In this document: one piece after another, positions 12,848-26,000 of the stretch
Layout: the number at the start of each line of letters is the position of its first letter
Numbering within the stretch: the stretch's first letter is position 1
Assembly (NCBI GenBank): GCA_947650365.1
Contig: CANTAL010000023.1
Location: forward strand, 379,501 to 443,500
DNA: 64,000 nt
Origin: Chamaelirium japonicum
Lineage: Eukaryota; Streptophyta; Magnoliopsida; Liliales; Melanthiaceae
Direction: 5' to 3'
Position numbers and translations under genes: made by a program
Notes under the pieces: model-generated
The model's input: only the letters and a program-made list of their open reading frames with translations
What the model was told of the DNA's origin: nothing
Databases searched by the model: none

Positions 12848-12861
12848 CGTTATCAGCACGA
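12848..12861 (+). promoter_or_regulatory. PBS-like 14-mer, proposed half-tRNA(Ile) primer site
   Basis: CGTTATCAGCACGA directly follows the LTR-like unit. From remembered plant tRNA-Ile(AAU) sequence, its complement matches the 5' half of the anticodon stem and loop, with C opposite position 34, which is inosine in the mature tRNA. This is the arrangement expected for priming by a tRNA cut in the anticodon stem, as in Drosophila copia with initiator tRNA-Met. Exact or near-exact copies recur dozens of times in the window, in both orientations. The primer assignment is inference. Confidence 0.5.
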
Positions 12862-15800
12862 ACATATAGAACCCAGACGACCAGTCATAAGAAAACGGAG
12901 AGAGAAATGAAGACAGAAGAGAGAGAAGAAGAGAGAAGAGAACGAAGAGATAAACAAAGAGAGAAGAGAAAAGAAGTCCTACTCCAGTCCATTGCCACGG
13001 GTATATGTGTGAAGTAAGGAGAAATCTAAATTTCAAAACTCCACTTCTCAATAACATAATTAAATCTCTCCATTCTCTTCTTTCTCCTACCTCACAACAC
13101 GTTATCAGCACGAAAATATCGAGCCCAACCGACCAGTCATAAGAAAACAAAAAAAGAAACGAAGATCCAAGAGAGAAAAGAAGAAAGAAAAGAACGGAGA
13201 GATAAACAAAGAGAGAAAAGAAAAGAAGTCCTGCTCCAGTCCATTGGCCATGGGTATAGATGTAAAGTAGGAAGGAATCTAAATTCCAAAACTCCACAGA
13301 AAAGAGAGGAGAAAAAAGAAGAAAATGGAGAGATAAATAAAAAGAGAAGAGAGAAGAAGTCCTACTCCAGTCCATTGTCCATGGGTATAGGTGTGAAGTA
13401 AGAAGGAATCTAAATTCCAAAACTCCACTTCTGTCATCGTTTATTTCTCCGTTCTCTTCTCTCTTCTTCTCTCTCTTCTGTACAATTTTATAATTTTTAT
13501 TCCTTCTTACTTCACACCTATACCCATGGCGAATGGACTAGAGTAGGACTTATTCTCTCTTCTCTCTTTATTTATCTCTCAATTCTCTTCTCTCTTCTTC
13601 TCTCTCTTCTGTCTTAGTTTCTCTCTCAATTAAATAATTATATTATTTAATTAAATTATTTAGGTAGAAGTGAGAAGAGAACAGAGAGATAAACGAAGAG
13701 AAAAAGGGAGAAGAAGTCTTGCTCAAGTCTATTGGCCATGGGTATAGGTGTGAAGTAAGAAGGAATCTAAATTCCAAAACTCCACTACTATCTTTGTTTA
13801 TCTCTCCATTCTCTTATCTATTCTTCTCTCTCTTTTGTGCAGTATTAGAATTTAGATTTCTTCTTACTTCACACCTATAGCCGTGGCGAATGGACTGGAG
13901 TAGGACTTCTTCTCTCTTCTCTCTTTATTTATCTCTCTGTTCTCTTCTCTCTTCTTCTCTCTCTTCTGTCTTAGTTTCTCTCTCAATTAAATAATTATAT
14001 TATTTAATTAAATTATTTAGGTAGTAGAGAGAAGAGAACGGAGAGATAAACGAAGTGAGAAGAGAGAAGAAGTCCTACTCCAGTCCATTGGCCATGGGTA
14101 TAGGTGTAAAGTAAGATTGAACCTAAATTCTAAAACTCCACAGAAAAGAGAGGAGAAAACAGAAGAGAACGGAGAGATAAATGAAGAGAGAAGAGAGAAA
14201 AAGTCATGCTCCAGTCCATTGGCCATGGGTATATGTGTAAAGTAAGAAGGAATCTAAATTCAAAAACTCTACAAAAAAAAGAGGAGAAAAGAGAAGAAAA
14301 TTGAGAGATAAACGAAGAGAGAAGAGAGAAGAAGTCCTGCTCTAGTCCATTGGTCATGGGTATAGGTGTAAAGTAAAAAGGAATCTAAATTCCAAAACTC
14401 CATAGAAAATAGAGGAGAAAAGTGAAGAGAACGAAGAGATAAATAAAGAGAGAAGAGAAAAGAAGTCCTGCTCCAGTCCATTGTCCATAGGTATAGGTGT
14501 GAAGTAAGAATGAATCTAAATTCCAAAACTCCACTTCTATCTTTGTTTATCTCTCCGTTCTCTTCTCTCTTCTTCTCTCTCTTCTGTATAGTTTCAGAAT
14601 TTAGATTCCTTCTGACTTCACACCTATACCCATGGTGAATGGACTGGAGCAGGACTTCTTCTCTCTTCTCTCCTTATTTATCTCTCTGTTCTCTTTTTTT
14701 TTCGTTTCTTTCTTCTATCTTAGTTTCTCTATCAATTAAATAATTATATTATTTAATTAAATTATTTTGGTAGAAGAGAGAAAAGAACGGAGAGATAAAC
14801 GAAGAGAGAAAGGGAGAAGAAGTCTTGCTCCAGTCCATTAGCCACGGGTATAGGTATGAAATAAAAAGAATTTAAATTACAAAACTCCACAGAAGAGAGA
14901 GAAGAAGAAAGAAGAGAACAGAGAAGAGAGGGAAGAATCAAGATAAGAACATATAGATAACAAAGAGAGAAGAGAGAAGAAGTCTTGCTCTAGTCTATTG
15001 GCCATGGGTATAGGTGTGAATTAATAAAGAATCTAAATTCCAAAACTTCACAGAAGAAAGAAAAGATAAGGACATACTTCTATTTAATTATTAAAACTAG
15101 AGAGATTTATATTATTTTATTTAGATTCTTTTTTTTTTCCTACAACACGTTACCAGCACGAACATATCGAGCCCAACTGACAAGTCACAAGAAAATGGAG
15201 AGAGAAACAAAAATAAAAGAGAGAAAAAGAGAGAAGAGAATGAAGAGATAAACGAAGAGAGAAGAGAGACGAAGTCCATCTCCAATCCATTGGCCACGGG
15301 TATATGTGTGAAGTAAGAAGTAATTTAAATTCCAAAACTCCACTTCTTAATATTTATACGACCTCTTTAGGGTAGGGCACGTGTGACGGCTCTTTCTTTC
15401 TCCCATCTCACGACACATTATCAGCACGAACATGTCGAGCCCAACCAACCAGTTATAAGAAAATAGATAGAGAAATGAAGACAGAAGAGAGAGAAGAGAA
15501 TAGAGAGATAAACAAAAAAAGAAGAGAGAAGAAGTCCTACTCCAGTCTATTGGCCACGGTATAGGTATGAAGTAAGAAGGAATCTAAATTCAAAAACTCA
15601 ACAGAAGAGAGAGAAGAAGAAAGAAGAAAACGGAGAGATAAATAAAGAGAGGAGAGAAGAAGTCCTGCTCCAGTTCATTAGCCATGGATATAGGTATGAA
15701 GTAAAAAGGAATCTAAATTCCAAAACTTCACTTATATCTTCATTTCTCTCTCTGTTTTCTTACGACTGGTCAGCTGAGCTCGACATGTTCGTATAGATAA

Positions 15801-17209
15801 TATATTGTGAGATAGGAGAAAGAGAGAGTCGTCAAACATGACCAACCCTAAAGGGGTCATATATTATTTATTATTTATAGAGTAAGCTTACTTATGGTCT
15901 AAGCAGTCTATGGGAATCCCTAATCCATGAGAGAAGAGAGAAGAGAATAGAGAGATTTAATTATATCATTGAGAAATAGAGTTTTGGAATTTATATTACT
16001 TCTTACGTCACACCTAGACCCGTGGCCAATGGACTGGAGTAGGACTTCTTCTCTCTTATCTCTTTGTTTATCTCTCCGTTCTCTTCTATCTTGTTCTCTC
16101 TCTTCTAATTTCGTTTCTCTCTCTGTTTATCTCTCCATTCTCTTCTCTCTTGTACTGGAGTAGGACTTCTTCTCTCTTCGTTTATCTCTTTGTTTATCTC
16201 TTTATTCTCTTCTCTCTTCTTCTCTCTTCTGTCTTCGTTTCTCTCTTTATTTTCTCTTATCTTTTCTTCTCTCTCTTCTGTCTTCATTTCTTTACTTGAC
16301 TAGTAGGTTGGGCTTGACATGTTCGTACTGATAACGTATTGTGAGGTGGAAGAAAAGAGAGCCATCAAATGTGCTCCACCCTAAAAGGGTCATATAAATA
16401 TTGAGAAGTGGTGTTTTGTAATTTAGATTCCTTCTTACTTCACAACTATACCCATGGCCAATGGACTAGAGCAGGACTTCTTCTTTTTTCGTGCTGATAA
16501 TGTTACTATAATTTTTTTAATTAAATTAATCATTTAATTAAATTAAAGAGAGTTTTGGAATTTACTATGATAATCATAATAACATTGAGATGATACTATT
16601 GAGAAGTGAAGTTTTGGAATTTAGATTCCTTCTTACTTTACACTTATACCCATGGTGAATGGACTGGAGTAGGACTTCTTTTATCTTCTCTTTTTGTTTA
16701 TCTCTCTGTTCTCTTCTCTTTTCTTCTCGTTCTTCTATCTTCGTTTATCTCTTTGTTTTCTTGTGACTGGTCGGCTGGGCACGATATGTTCGTGCTGATA
16801 ATGAATTATGAGATGGGAGAAAGAGAGAGCCATCAAACATGCCCTACCCTAAAGGGGTCATATATTATTTATAGGGTAAGTTTACTTAGGGCCTAAGGAA
16901 TCAATGGGAAATCCTAATCCATAGGAGAAGAGAGAAGAGAACAGAGATATTTAATTATATTATTGAGAAGTGGAGTTTTGAAATTTTGATTCCTTCTTAC
17001 TTCACTCCTATACCCTTGGCGATTGGACTGTAGTAAGACTTATTCTCTCTTTTCTCTTTATTTATCTCTTTATTCTCTTATCTCTTCTCACAACACGTTA
17101 TCAGCACGAACATATCGAGCCCAGCCGACCAGTTCCAAGAAAACGATGCATGAAACGAAGACAAAAGAGAGAGAAGAGAACAGAGAGATAAATAAAGAGA
17201 AAAGAAGAG

Positions 17210-17620
17210 AAATAAAATATTTTTCATGCTCATAAATTTATATAAATTATTTAATAAATATGAAATATTTTATAATTAAATATTTAAATATTAACATTGA
17301 GATAATACTATTTAAATATTTAAAAAAATAATATACGTTATAATATTTAAAAAAATATTAATTGATATAAATAAAATAAATATACAATCTCCTATCTCAC
17401 AACACGTTATCAGCACGAAAATGTCAAGCCCAATGGATGAGTCATAAAAAAAGGAGAGAGAAACGAAGATAGAAGAGAGAGAAGGATAGAGAAGAGAATG
17501 AAAAGATAAACGAAGAGATAAGATAGAAGAAGTCTTGCTCCAGTCCATTCACCATGGGTATAGGTGTGAAGTAAGATGGAATCAAAATTCCAAAACTCCA
17601 CTTCTCAATGAATTTTTTAC
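17210..17620 (+). repeat. Start of a third, truncated higher-order unit
   Basis: The AT-rich landmark and the following purine-rich segment of the tandem unit start again here. At about 17610 the pattern breaks into a short AT-rich remnant and then, near 17697, directly into a GGACTGGAG/CT-rich module. The long AT-rich block and a complete LTR unit are missing. The inverted copy of this truncated junction is at about 42790-43270, so the deletion predates the large inverted duplication. Confidence 0.6.
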
Positions 17621-19408
17621 TACAAGAATAATTTATAATTTTCTTTAAAAAAGTTTAAAACAATATAACTATTATAAGATCGTTCGATCGAATGGCAATG
17701 GACTGGAGTAAGACTTCTTCTATCTTCTATCTTCGTTTATATCTCTGTTCTCTTCTCTCTTCTGTCTTCGTTTCTCTTTCTATTTTCTTATGATTGGTCG
17801 ACTGGGTTCAACATATTCGTGCTGATAATGTGTTGTAAGATGGGAGAAAGTAAGAGTCGTCAAACGTGCCCTATCTAAAGGGGTCATATATTATTTATAG
17901 GGTAAGCTTACTTAGGGCCTAAGCAATCTATGTGAAACCTTAAACCAGGGAGAAGAAAGAAGAGAACGAAGAGATTTAATTATATTATTGAGAAGTGGAG
18001 TTTTGGAATTTAGATTCCTTCTTACTTCACAACTATACCCATAGCTAATAGACTGGAGCAAGACTTCTTCTCTCTTCTCTTATTGTTTATCTCTCTATTC
18101 TCTTCTCTCTTCTTCTCTCTCTTTTATCTTCGTTTCTCTCTATTTTCTTATGACTGGTCGGCTGGGCTCGACATGTTCATACTGATAAAGTATTATAAGA
18201 TGGGAGAAAGAGAGAGCCGTCAAATATGCCCCACCCTAAATAGGTCATATAAATATTAAAAAGTGGAATTTTGAAATTTAGATTCTTTCTGACTTCGTAC
18301 CTATACCCATGGCTAATGGACTGGAGCAAGACTTCATCTCTCTTCTCTCTTCATTTATCTCTCCGTTCTCTTCTTTTTTCCTCTCTCTTTTGTGGAGTTT
18401 TAGAATTTCGATTCCTTCTTACTTCACACCTATACCCATGTGAGAAAAGACTATTTAAATAATTAATTATTAGTTCTCTTCTCTCTCTCTTCTGTCTTTG
18501 TTTCTCTCTCTGTTTTCTTATGACTGGTCGGTAGGGCAAGACATGTTCGTGCTGATAATATTTTATGAGATGGGAGAAATAAAGAGCCGCCAAATATGCC
18601 CTACTCTAAAGGGGTCATATTTTATTTATAGGGTAAGCTTACTTAGGGCCTAAGCAATCTATGGTAAACCCTAATCCATAGAAGAAAAGAGAAGAGAACG
18701 GAGAACTTTAATCATTTTATTGAGAAGTGGAGTTTTGGAATTTAGATTCCTTCTTACTACACACCTATAGCCATGGCGAATAGACAGGAGCAGGACTTCT
18801 TCTCTCTTCTCTATTCGTTTATCTCTCTGTTTTCTTCTCTCTCTTCTGTCTTCATTTCTCTCTCTATTTTTATATGACTAGTCGGTTGGGCTCGACATAT
18901 TCGTGCTGATAATGTGTTGTGAGATGGGAGAAAGAGAGAGCCATCAAACATGCCCCACCCTAATTAGATTTCTTCTTACTTCACACCTATACCCATGGCC
19001 AATAGGTTGGAGCAGGACTTCTTCTATCTTTTCTCTTTGTTTATCTCCCCGTTCTCTTCTCTCTTCTTTTCTCTCTTCTGTCTTCCTTTCTCTCTCTATT
19101 TTCTTATAATTAGTCAGCTAGGATCGATATGTTCATGTTGATAACATATTATATGATAGAGAAAAAGAGAGCCGTCAAACGTGCCCCACCCTAAAGGGGT
19201 CATATAAAGATTGAGAAGTAGAGTTTTGAAATTTAGATTCTTTCTTACTTTATACTTATACCCGTGGTGAATGGACTGAAGCAGGACTACTTCTCTCTTT
19301 ATTTATCTCCCCGTTTTCTTCTTTTTTCTTCTCTCTCTTCTGTCCTTGTTTCTCTCTCTGTTTTCTTGTGACTGGTCGGTTGGGCTCGATATGTTCATGT
19401 TGATAACG

Positions 19409-19576
19409 TGTTGTGAGATGGGAGAAAGAGAGAGCCATCAAATGTGCTCCACCCTAAAGGAGTTGTATATTATTTATAGAATAAGCTTACTTAGGGCCTA
19501 AGCAATCTAAAAGAAACTCTAATCCATGGGAAAGATCCGACGATGGACAACCATCCGATAGAACGATCTTATAACA
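19409..19576 (-). mobile_element. Short LTR-like unit (168 bp)
   Basis: On the minus strand it starts TGTTATAAGATCG and ends ATCTCACAACA, with the PBS-like 14-mer CGTTATCAACATGA at 19395-19408. It has a single TATA segment, so this is the 168-bp form. An AT-rich block follows at 19577 on the side of the LTR start. Its inverted-duplication partner is 41236-41399. Confidence 0.66.
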
Positions 19577-20045
19577 TTTATAATCTTTTAAATTTTTTAA
19601 AGAAAAATATAAATTATTTTTTAAGCAAAAAATTCGGGTATGGCTTATCTTTCTTTTTTACTTCCAATTATTTAATTAATTTAATTAGTTTAATAAATAA
19701 AATATTTAAATAATTAAATAAATATTTAATTATCAATATAACTAAATATTTAAACTATTTAAATAATTTATTTATTATTTAAATTTTAAAATAAATAAAT
19801 ATTAATTTGATTATTTAAAAAAAATTAAGTTATTTTAAAAAATATTTTATGATTTATATATTCAAAAAATTAATTTATTTTTTAAATAACAAGTAAATAG
19901 TTATTGAATTATTATTTTATTTTATTACTTAATTAAATAATTAATATTTTTATTTATTTAAATTAATATTTCATAATTTAATAAAAAAAATTAATTATTT
20001 ATTTACATAAAAAAATTATTAAAATTATTATTTTTTTAACTATAT
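19577..20045. repeat. AT-rich block (shortened)
   Basis: Same family of AT-rich DNA on the start side of the minus-strand LTR-like unit. It is shorter than the others and is cut off at about 20045 by a CT-rich module. The inverted partner is 40780-41235. Confidence 0.7.
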
Positions 20046-23000
20046 ATTCTTCTCTCTCTTCGGTCTTCGTTTCTCTTTTCGTTTTCTTTTGACTGGTTGT
20101 TTAGGCTCGACATGTTGGCGCTGATAATACGTTATGAGATGGAAGAAAGAGAGAGCTATCAAACGTGCCCTACCCTAAATGGGTCGTATATTATTTATAG
20201 GATAAGCTTACTTAGGGCCTAAGCAATCTATGGAAAACCCTAATCCATGGGAGAGATCCGACGGTAGACAGCCATTCGATCGAACTTGCCCCACCCAAAA
20301 GGGGTCGTATTAATCATTTATTTAAATAATTATTAAATCAATTCTCTTAATTAGTAAACTTACCTTATAAATATTTAATTATATATAATTGATTATCGCC
20401 ATGGGTATAGATATGAAGTAAGAAGGAATCTAAATTCCAAAACTCCACTTCTTAATAGTATCATCTCAATATTATTATGATTATCATTGTATTGTTACTA
20501 TAATTTTTTTAATTAAATTAATTAATTTTTTAATTATTAAATAATTTAAATAATTTAATAATTAAGTTTACTAATTAATGTGCTGTGAGATGGGAGAAAA
20601 AGAGAGCCGTCAAACTTCTCTCTTCTCCCATAGATTAGGATTTCCCATAGATTGCTTAGGCCCTAAATAAGCTTACTCTTTAAATAATATAAGACCCCTT
20701 TAGGGTGGGGCACATTTACGGCTCTCTCTTTCTCTCATCTCATAACACTTACCCTATAAATAATATATGACCCCTTTAGGGTGGGGCACGTTTGAAGGCT
20801 CTCTCTTTTTCCCATCTCACAACACATTATCAGCACGAACATAACGAGCCCAACCGACCAGTCGCAAGAAAACGGAGAGAGAAACAAAGACAGAAGTGGA
20901 GTTTTGGAATTTAGATTCCTTCTTACTTCACACCTATACCCTTGGTCAATGGACTGGAGCAGGACTTCTTCTCCATAGAAAAGAGAAAAAGAGAGAAGAG
21001 AACAAAGATATAAACAAAGACAGAAGAGAGAGATACGACTGGTAGGCTGGGCTCGATAGTAAGAAGTAGCACACCCGAATTGCTTAGGCCCTAAGTTCAA
21101 ATATTAAAAGATACACCGTTGAATCTTTCCCATAGATTAGGGTTTCCCATAGATTACTTAGGCCCTAAGTAAGCTTACACTATAAATAATATACGACCCC
21201 TTTAGGGTGGGGCATGTTTAACAACTCTCTGTTTCTTCAATCTCAAAACACGTTATCAGCACAAACATATCGAGCCCAGCGACAAGTCGCAAGAAAACGG
21301 AGAGAGAAACAAAGACAGAAAAGATAAAAGAAGAGAGAAGAGATTGGAGAGATAAACGAAGATAGAAGAGAGAAGAAGTCATGCTCTAGTCCATTGGCCA
21401 TGGGTATAGTTGTGAAGTAAGAAGAAATCTAAATTCCAAAATTCAACTTCTAAATAATATAATTAAATCTCACCATTCTCTTCTCTCTTCTCCCATGGAT
21501 TAGAGTTTCCCATAGATTGCTTAGGCACTAATTAAGCGTGCCCTTTAAATAATATACGACCCCTTTAGAGTGGGGCATATTTCATGGCTCTCTTTTTCTC
21601 CCATCTCACAATACGTTATCAGCACGAATATATCGAGCCCAGCCGACCAGTCATAAGAAAATAGAGAGAGAAACGAAGATAGAAGAGAGAGAAGATGAGA
21701 GATGAGAAAGGAGAGATAAACGAAAAGAGAAGAGAGAAGAAGTTATGCTCCAGTCCATTCACCATGGGTATAGATATGAAGTAAAAAGGAATCTAAATTT
21801 TAAAACATCACTTCTCAATAGTATCTTCTCAAAGTTATTATGATTATCATAGTAATATTACTATAATTTTTTTAATTAAATTAATTGTTTGATTAAAACA
21901 AAGAGAGAAGGGAATTTACAATGATAATCATAATAACGTTGAGATGATACTATTGAGAAAACTCCAATTCTCAGTAATATAATTAAATCTCTCTGTTCTC
22001 TTCTATCTTTTCCTATGGATTAGGTTTTCCCATGGATTGCTTAGGCCCTAAGTAAGCTTACCTTATAAATAATATACTATCCCTTTAGGGTGGGGCATGT
22101 TTGATGGCTCTCTCTTTCTCCCATTTCATAATACGTTATTAGCACAAACATGTCGAGCCCAGCCGACCCATCACAAGAAAATAGATAGAAAAACGAAGAC
22201 AGAAGTGGAGTTTTGAAATTTAGATTCCTTCTTACTACACACCTATACCCATGGCCAATTGACTGGAGCAGGACTTCTTCTCTCTTCTCTCTTCATTCAT
22301 CTCTTCATTCTCTTATCTCTTCTTCTCTCTTGTTTGTATTCGTTAAACACCACTTCTTTTCTCAATAAACGAAGAGAGAAATGAAGACAGAAGAGAGAGA
22401 AGAAGAGAGAAAAGAATAGAGAGATAAATGAAGAGAGAAGAGAATAAGTCCTACTCTAGTCCATTAGCCATGGGTATAGGTGTGAAGTTTTCTCTTCTAT
22501 CTTAGTTTATCTCTCCGTTCTCTTCTCTCTTCTTTTGTCTTCGTTTGTCTCTCTATTTTTCTTATTACCAGCCGACTGGGCTCGACATGTTCATGCTGAT
22601 AACGTATTATGAGATGCGAGAAAGTGAGAGCCGTCAAATGTTCCCCACCCTAAAGGGGTCGTATATTATTTATAGTGTAAACTTACTTAGGGCCTTAGTA
22701 ATCTATAAGAAACCCTAATCCATGGGAGAAAAGAAAAGAGAACGGAGAGATTTAATTATATTATTAAGAAGTGGAGTTTTGGAATTTATATTCTTTTTTA
22801 AATAACACCTATACCCATAGATAATGGACTGGAGGAGGACTTCTTCTCTCTTCTGTCTTCGTTTATCTCTCCATTCTCTTCTCTCTTCTTCTCTTTACTC
22901 ACAACACGTTATCAGCATGAACATGTCGAGCCAAGCAGACCACCATTTAGAATTTAACTAAATTATTTAAATATATTAATTAAATTATTTATCTCTCTAT

Positions 23001-26000
23001 TCTCTTATCTATTCTTCTCTTTCTTCTGTCTTTATTTCTCTCTCCGGTTTCTGGTGACTGGTCAGCTGGGCTCGATATGTTCGTGCTGATAATAAGTTGT
23101 GAGAAAAAATAAGAAGAGAGAAAAGAAGGGAGAGATAAACAAAGAAAGAAGAGAGAAGAAGTACTGCTCTAGTCCATTCACCACGGGTATAGGTGTGAAG
23201 TAAGAAGGAATCTAAATTCCAAAACTCTACTTTTAAATAATATAATTAAATCTCTCCATTCTCTTATCTCTTCTCCCGTTGATTAAGGTTTCCTTTAAAA
23301 TGCTTAGGACCTAAGTAAGCTTACCCTATACATAATATATAACCCCTTTAGGGTAGGGCAAGTTTAACGGCTCTTCCTTTCTTCCATCTTATAACATGTT
23401 ATCAGCACGAACATGTCATGCCCAGCTGACCAGTCGCCAGAAAAGAGAAAGAGAAACGAAGACAGAAGTGGAGTTTTGGAATTTAAATTCCTTATTACTT
23501 CACACCTATACCCGTGGCCAACAGCCTAGAGCAGGACTTCTTCACTCTTCTCTTCGTTTATCTCTCCGTTCTCTTTTCTCTTCTTCCCACACTTCTGTCT
23601 ATGTTTCTTTATCCGTTTATTGAGAGAAGAAAAGGAGTTTAACGAAGACAAAAGAGAGATAAAAAGCGAGAAGAGAACGGAGAGATAAATAAAGAGAAAA
23701 TAGAGAACTTCACACCTATACCCATGGCCAATGGACTAGAGCAGAACTTCTTCTCTCTTCTCTCTTCGTTTATCTCTCTGTTTTCTTCTCTCTTTTTCTT
23801 TCTCTTCTATCTTCGTTTCTCTATCTGTTTATATAGAGAAGAAGTGGAGTTTAACGAAGACAGAAGAGAGATAAGAAGCGAGAAGAGAACAAAGAGATAA
23901 ATGAAGAGAGAAGATGTCCTGCTCCAGTCCAGTGGCCAAGGGTATAAGTGTAAAGTAGGAAGGAATCTAAATACCAAAACTCCACTTCTGTCTTCGTTTC
24001 TCTTACTGTTTTCTTACGACTGGTCAGCTGGGCTCAACATATACGTACTGATAACATGTTATGAGATGGGAGAAAGAGAAAGTCGTCAAACGTGCCCCAC
24101 CCTAAAGGGGTCGTATATTATTTATAGGGAAAGCTTACTTCGGGCCTAAGCAATCTATGGGAAACCCTAATCCATAGACGAAGAGAAAAGAGAACTGAGA
24201 GATTTAATTATATTATTGAGAAGTGGAGCTTTGGAATTTAGATTCCTTCTTACTTCACATATATACCCATGGCGAATGGACTGGAACATGACTTCTTCTT
24301 TCTTCTCTTTTTATTTGTCTCTCCATTCTCTTCTCTCTTCTCACAACACGTTATCAACATGAATATGTCGAGCCCAACTGACCAGTCATAAGAAAACACA
24401 GAGAGAAATGATGATAGAAGAGAGAGAAGATAACAAAGAAATAAACAAAGAGAGAAGAAGTCCTGCTCCAATCCATTGGCCACGCGTATAGCTTTAAAGT
24501 AAGAAGGAATCTGAATTCCAAAACTCCACATAAGAGAGATAAGAAGAGAGAAGAGAACGGAGAGATAAATGAAGAGAAAAGAGAGAAGAAGTCCTACTCC
24601 AGTCCATTGCCCATGGGTATAGGTGTGACGTAAGAAGGAATATAAATTCCTAAACTCCACTTCTATCTTCCTTTCTCTCTCCATTTTCTTATGACTGGTT
24701 GGCTGGGCTCGACATGTTCGTACTGATAACGCATTATGGGATGGGAGAAAGAGAGAGTCGTCAAACATGCCCCACCCTAAAAGGGTTATATATTATTTAT
24801 AGGGTAAGCTTACTTAGGGCCTAAGTAATTTATAGGAAATCCTAACCGTGGGAGAGATCCGACGGTGGACAGTCATCCTTCTTAATTCACACCTATACCC
24901 GTGGACAATAGAATAGAGCAAGACTTCTTCTCTCTTCTCTCTTCGTTTATCTCTTTATTCTCTTCTTTCTTTTTCTCCCATCTAAAAATATGTTATCAGC
25001 ACGAACATGTCGTGCCCAACCGACCAGTCACAAGAAAACGGAAAGAGAAACAAGGACAACAGAGAGAGAAGAAGAGAGAAGAGAACGAAGGGATAAACAA
25101 ATAGAGAAATTATAAGAAGTCCTGCACAAGTCCATTGCCACGGGTTTAGGTGTGCAGTAAGAAGGATGGCTATCCACTATCTGATCTCTCCCATGGATTT
25201 GGGCTTCCCATAGACTTCTTTGTCCCTATGTAAGCTTACCCTAAAAATAATATACGACCCTTTTAGGGAAGGGCACGTTTGACGGCTCTCTCTTTCTCCC
25301 ATCTCATAACACGTTATCAACACAGAAATATAGAGCCCAGCCGACCAGTCACAAGAAAACAGAGAGAGAAACAAAGATAGATATGGAGTTTTGGAATTTA
25401 GATTCCTTCTTACTTCACACCTATACCAGTGGCTAATGGATTTGAGTAGGACTTCTTCTCTCTTCTTAGTTCATTTATCTCTCCGTTCTCTTCTCTCTAT
25501 TTCACTCTCTTCTATGGAGTTTCGAAATTTAGATTTATACTTCACACCTATACCCGTGGCCAATAGACTAGAGCAGGACTTCTTCTCTTTTCTCTCTTCA
25601 TTTATTTCTCCGTTCTGTTCTCTCTTCTTCTCTCACTTCTGTCTTTGTTTCTCTCTCTGTTTTCTTATGACTGGTCAGCTGGGCTCGACATATTCGTGCT
25701 GATAATATGTTATAACAAGTGAGAATAAAACGGAGAGATAAACGAAGAGAGAAGAAAGAAGAAGACCTGCTTCAGTCCATTCGCCACGGGTATAGGTGTG
25801 AAGTAAGAAGATATCTAAATTCCAAAACTCAACTTCCTAGTAATATAATTAAATCTCTCATTTCTCTTCTCTCTTCTCCCATGGATTATGGTTTCCTATA
25901 AATTACTTAGGCCCTAATTAAGCTTACCCTATAAATAGTATATGACCCCTTTAGGGTGGGGCATGTTTGACGACTCTCTCTTTGTCCCATCTCATAATAT

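Larger units (their letters stand above)
11233..17209 (+). repeat. Higher-order tandem unit, copy 2 (~6.0 kb)
   Basis: Same module order as the preceding unit: landmark, purine tract with antisense CT ORFs (11410-11790), AT-rich block (11790-12621), LTR-like unit (12622-12847), and modules matching 8400-11200 at about 14400-17200. It has an added local expansion between 13430 and 14770, where an AT-rich palindromic motif (TTAAATAATTATATTATTTA) appears at about 13624, 13985 and 14734, against once (8592) in copy 1. Confidence 0.7.
13493..25131 (+). repeat. Left arm (X-Y) of large inverted duplication
   Basis: About 11.6 kb that reappears as reverse complement at 35694-47137. Matching landmarks: 14269-14526 with 46114-46371, 16606-16896 with 43581-43871, 17312-17548 with 42929-43165, 18271 with 42204, AT-rich 19577-20045 with 40780-41235, and 24250-24400 with 36430-36590. 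Coordinate sums drift only from about 60477 to 60840, so order is fully conserved with small indels. The inner end (25131, in ...CACAAGT) pairs with 35694. Confidence 0.88.

Noticed and set aside
12848-12861. A tRNA-Ile gene or fragment
   Set aside because: Only 14 bases match the anticodon region; there is no acceptor stem, D arm or T arm. It is better explained as a primer-binding site.
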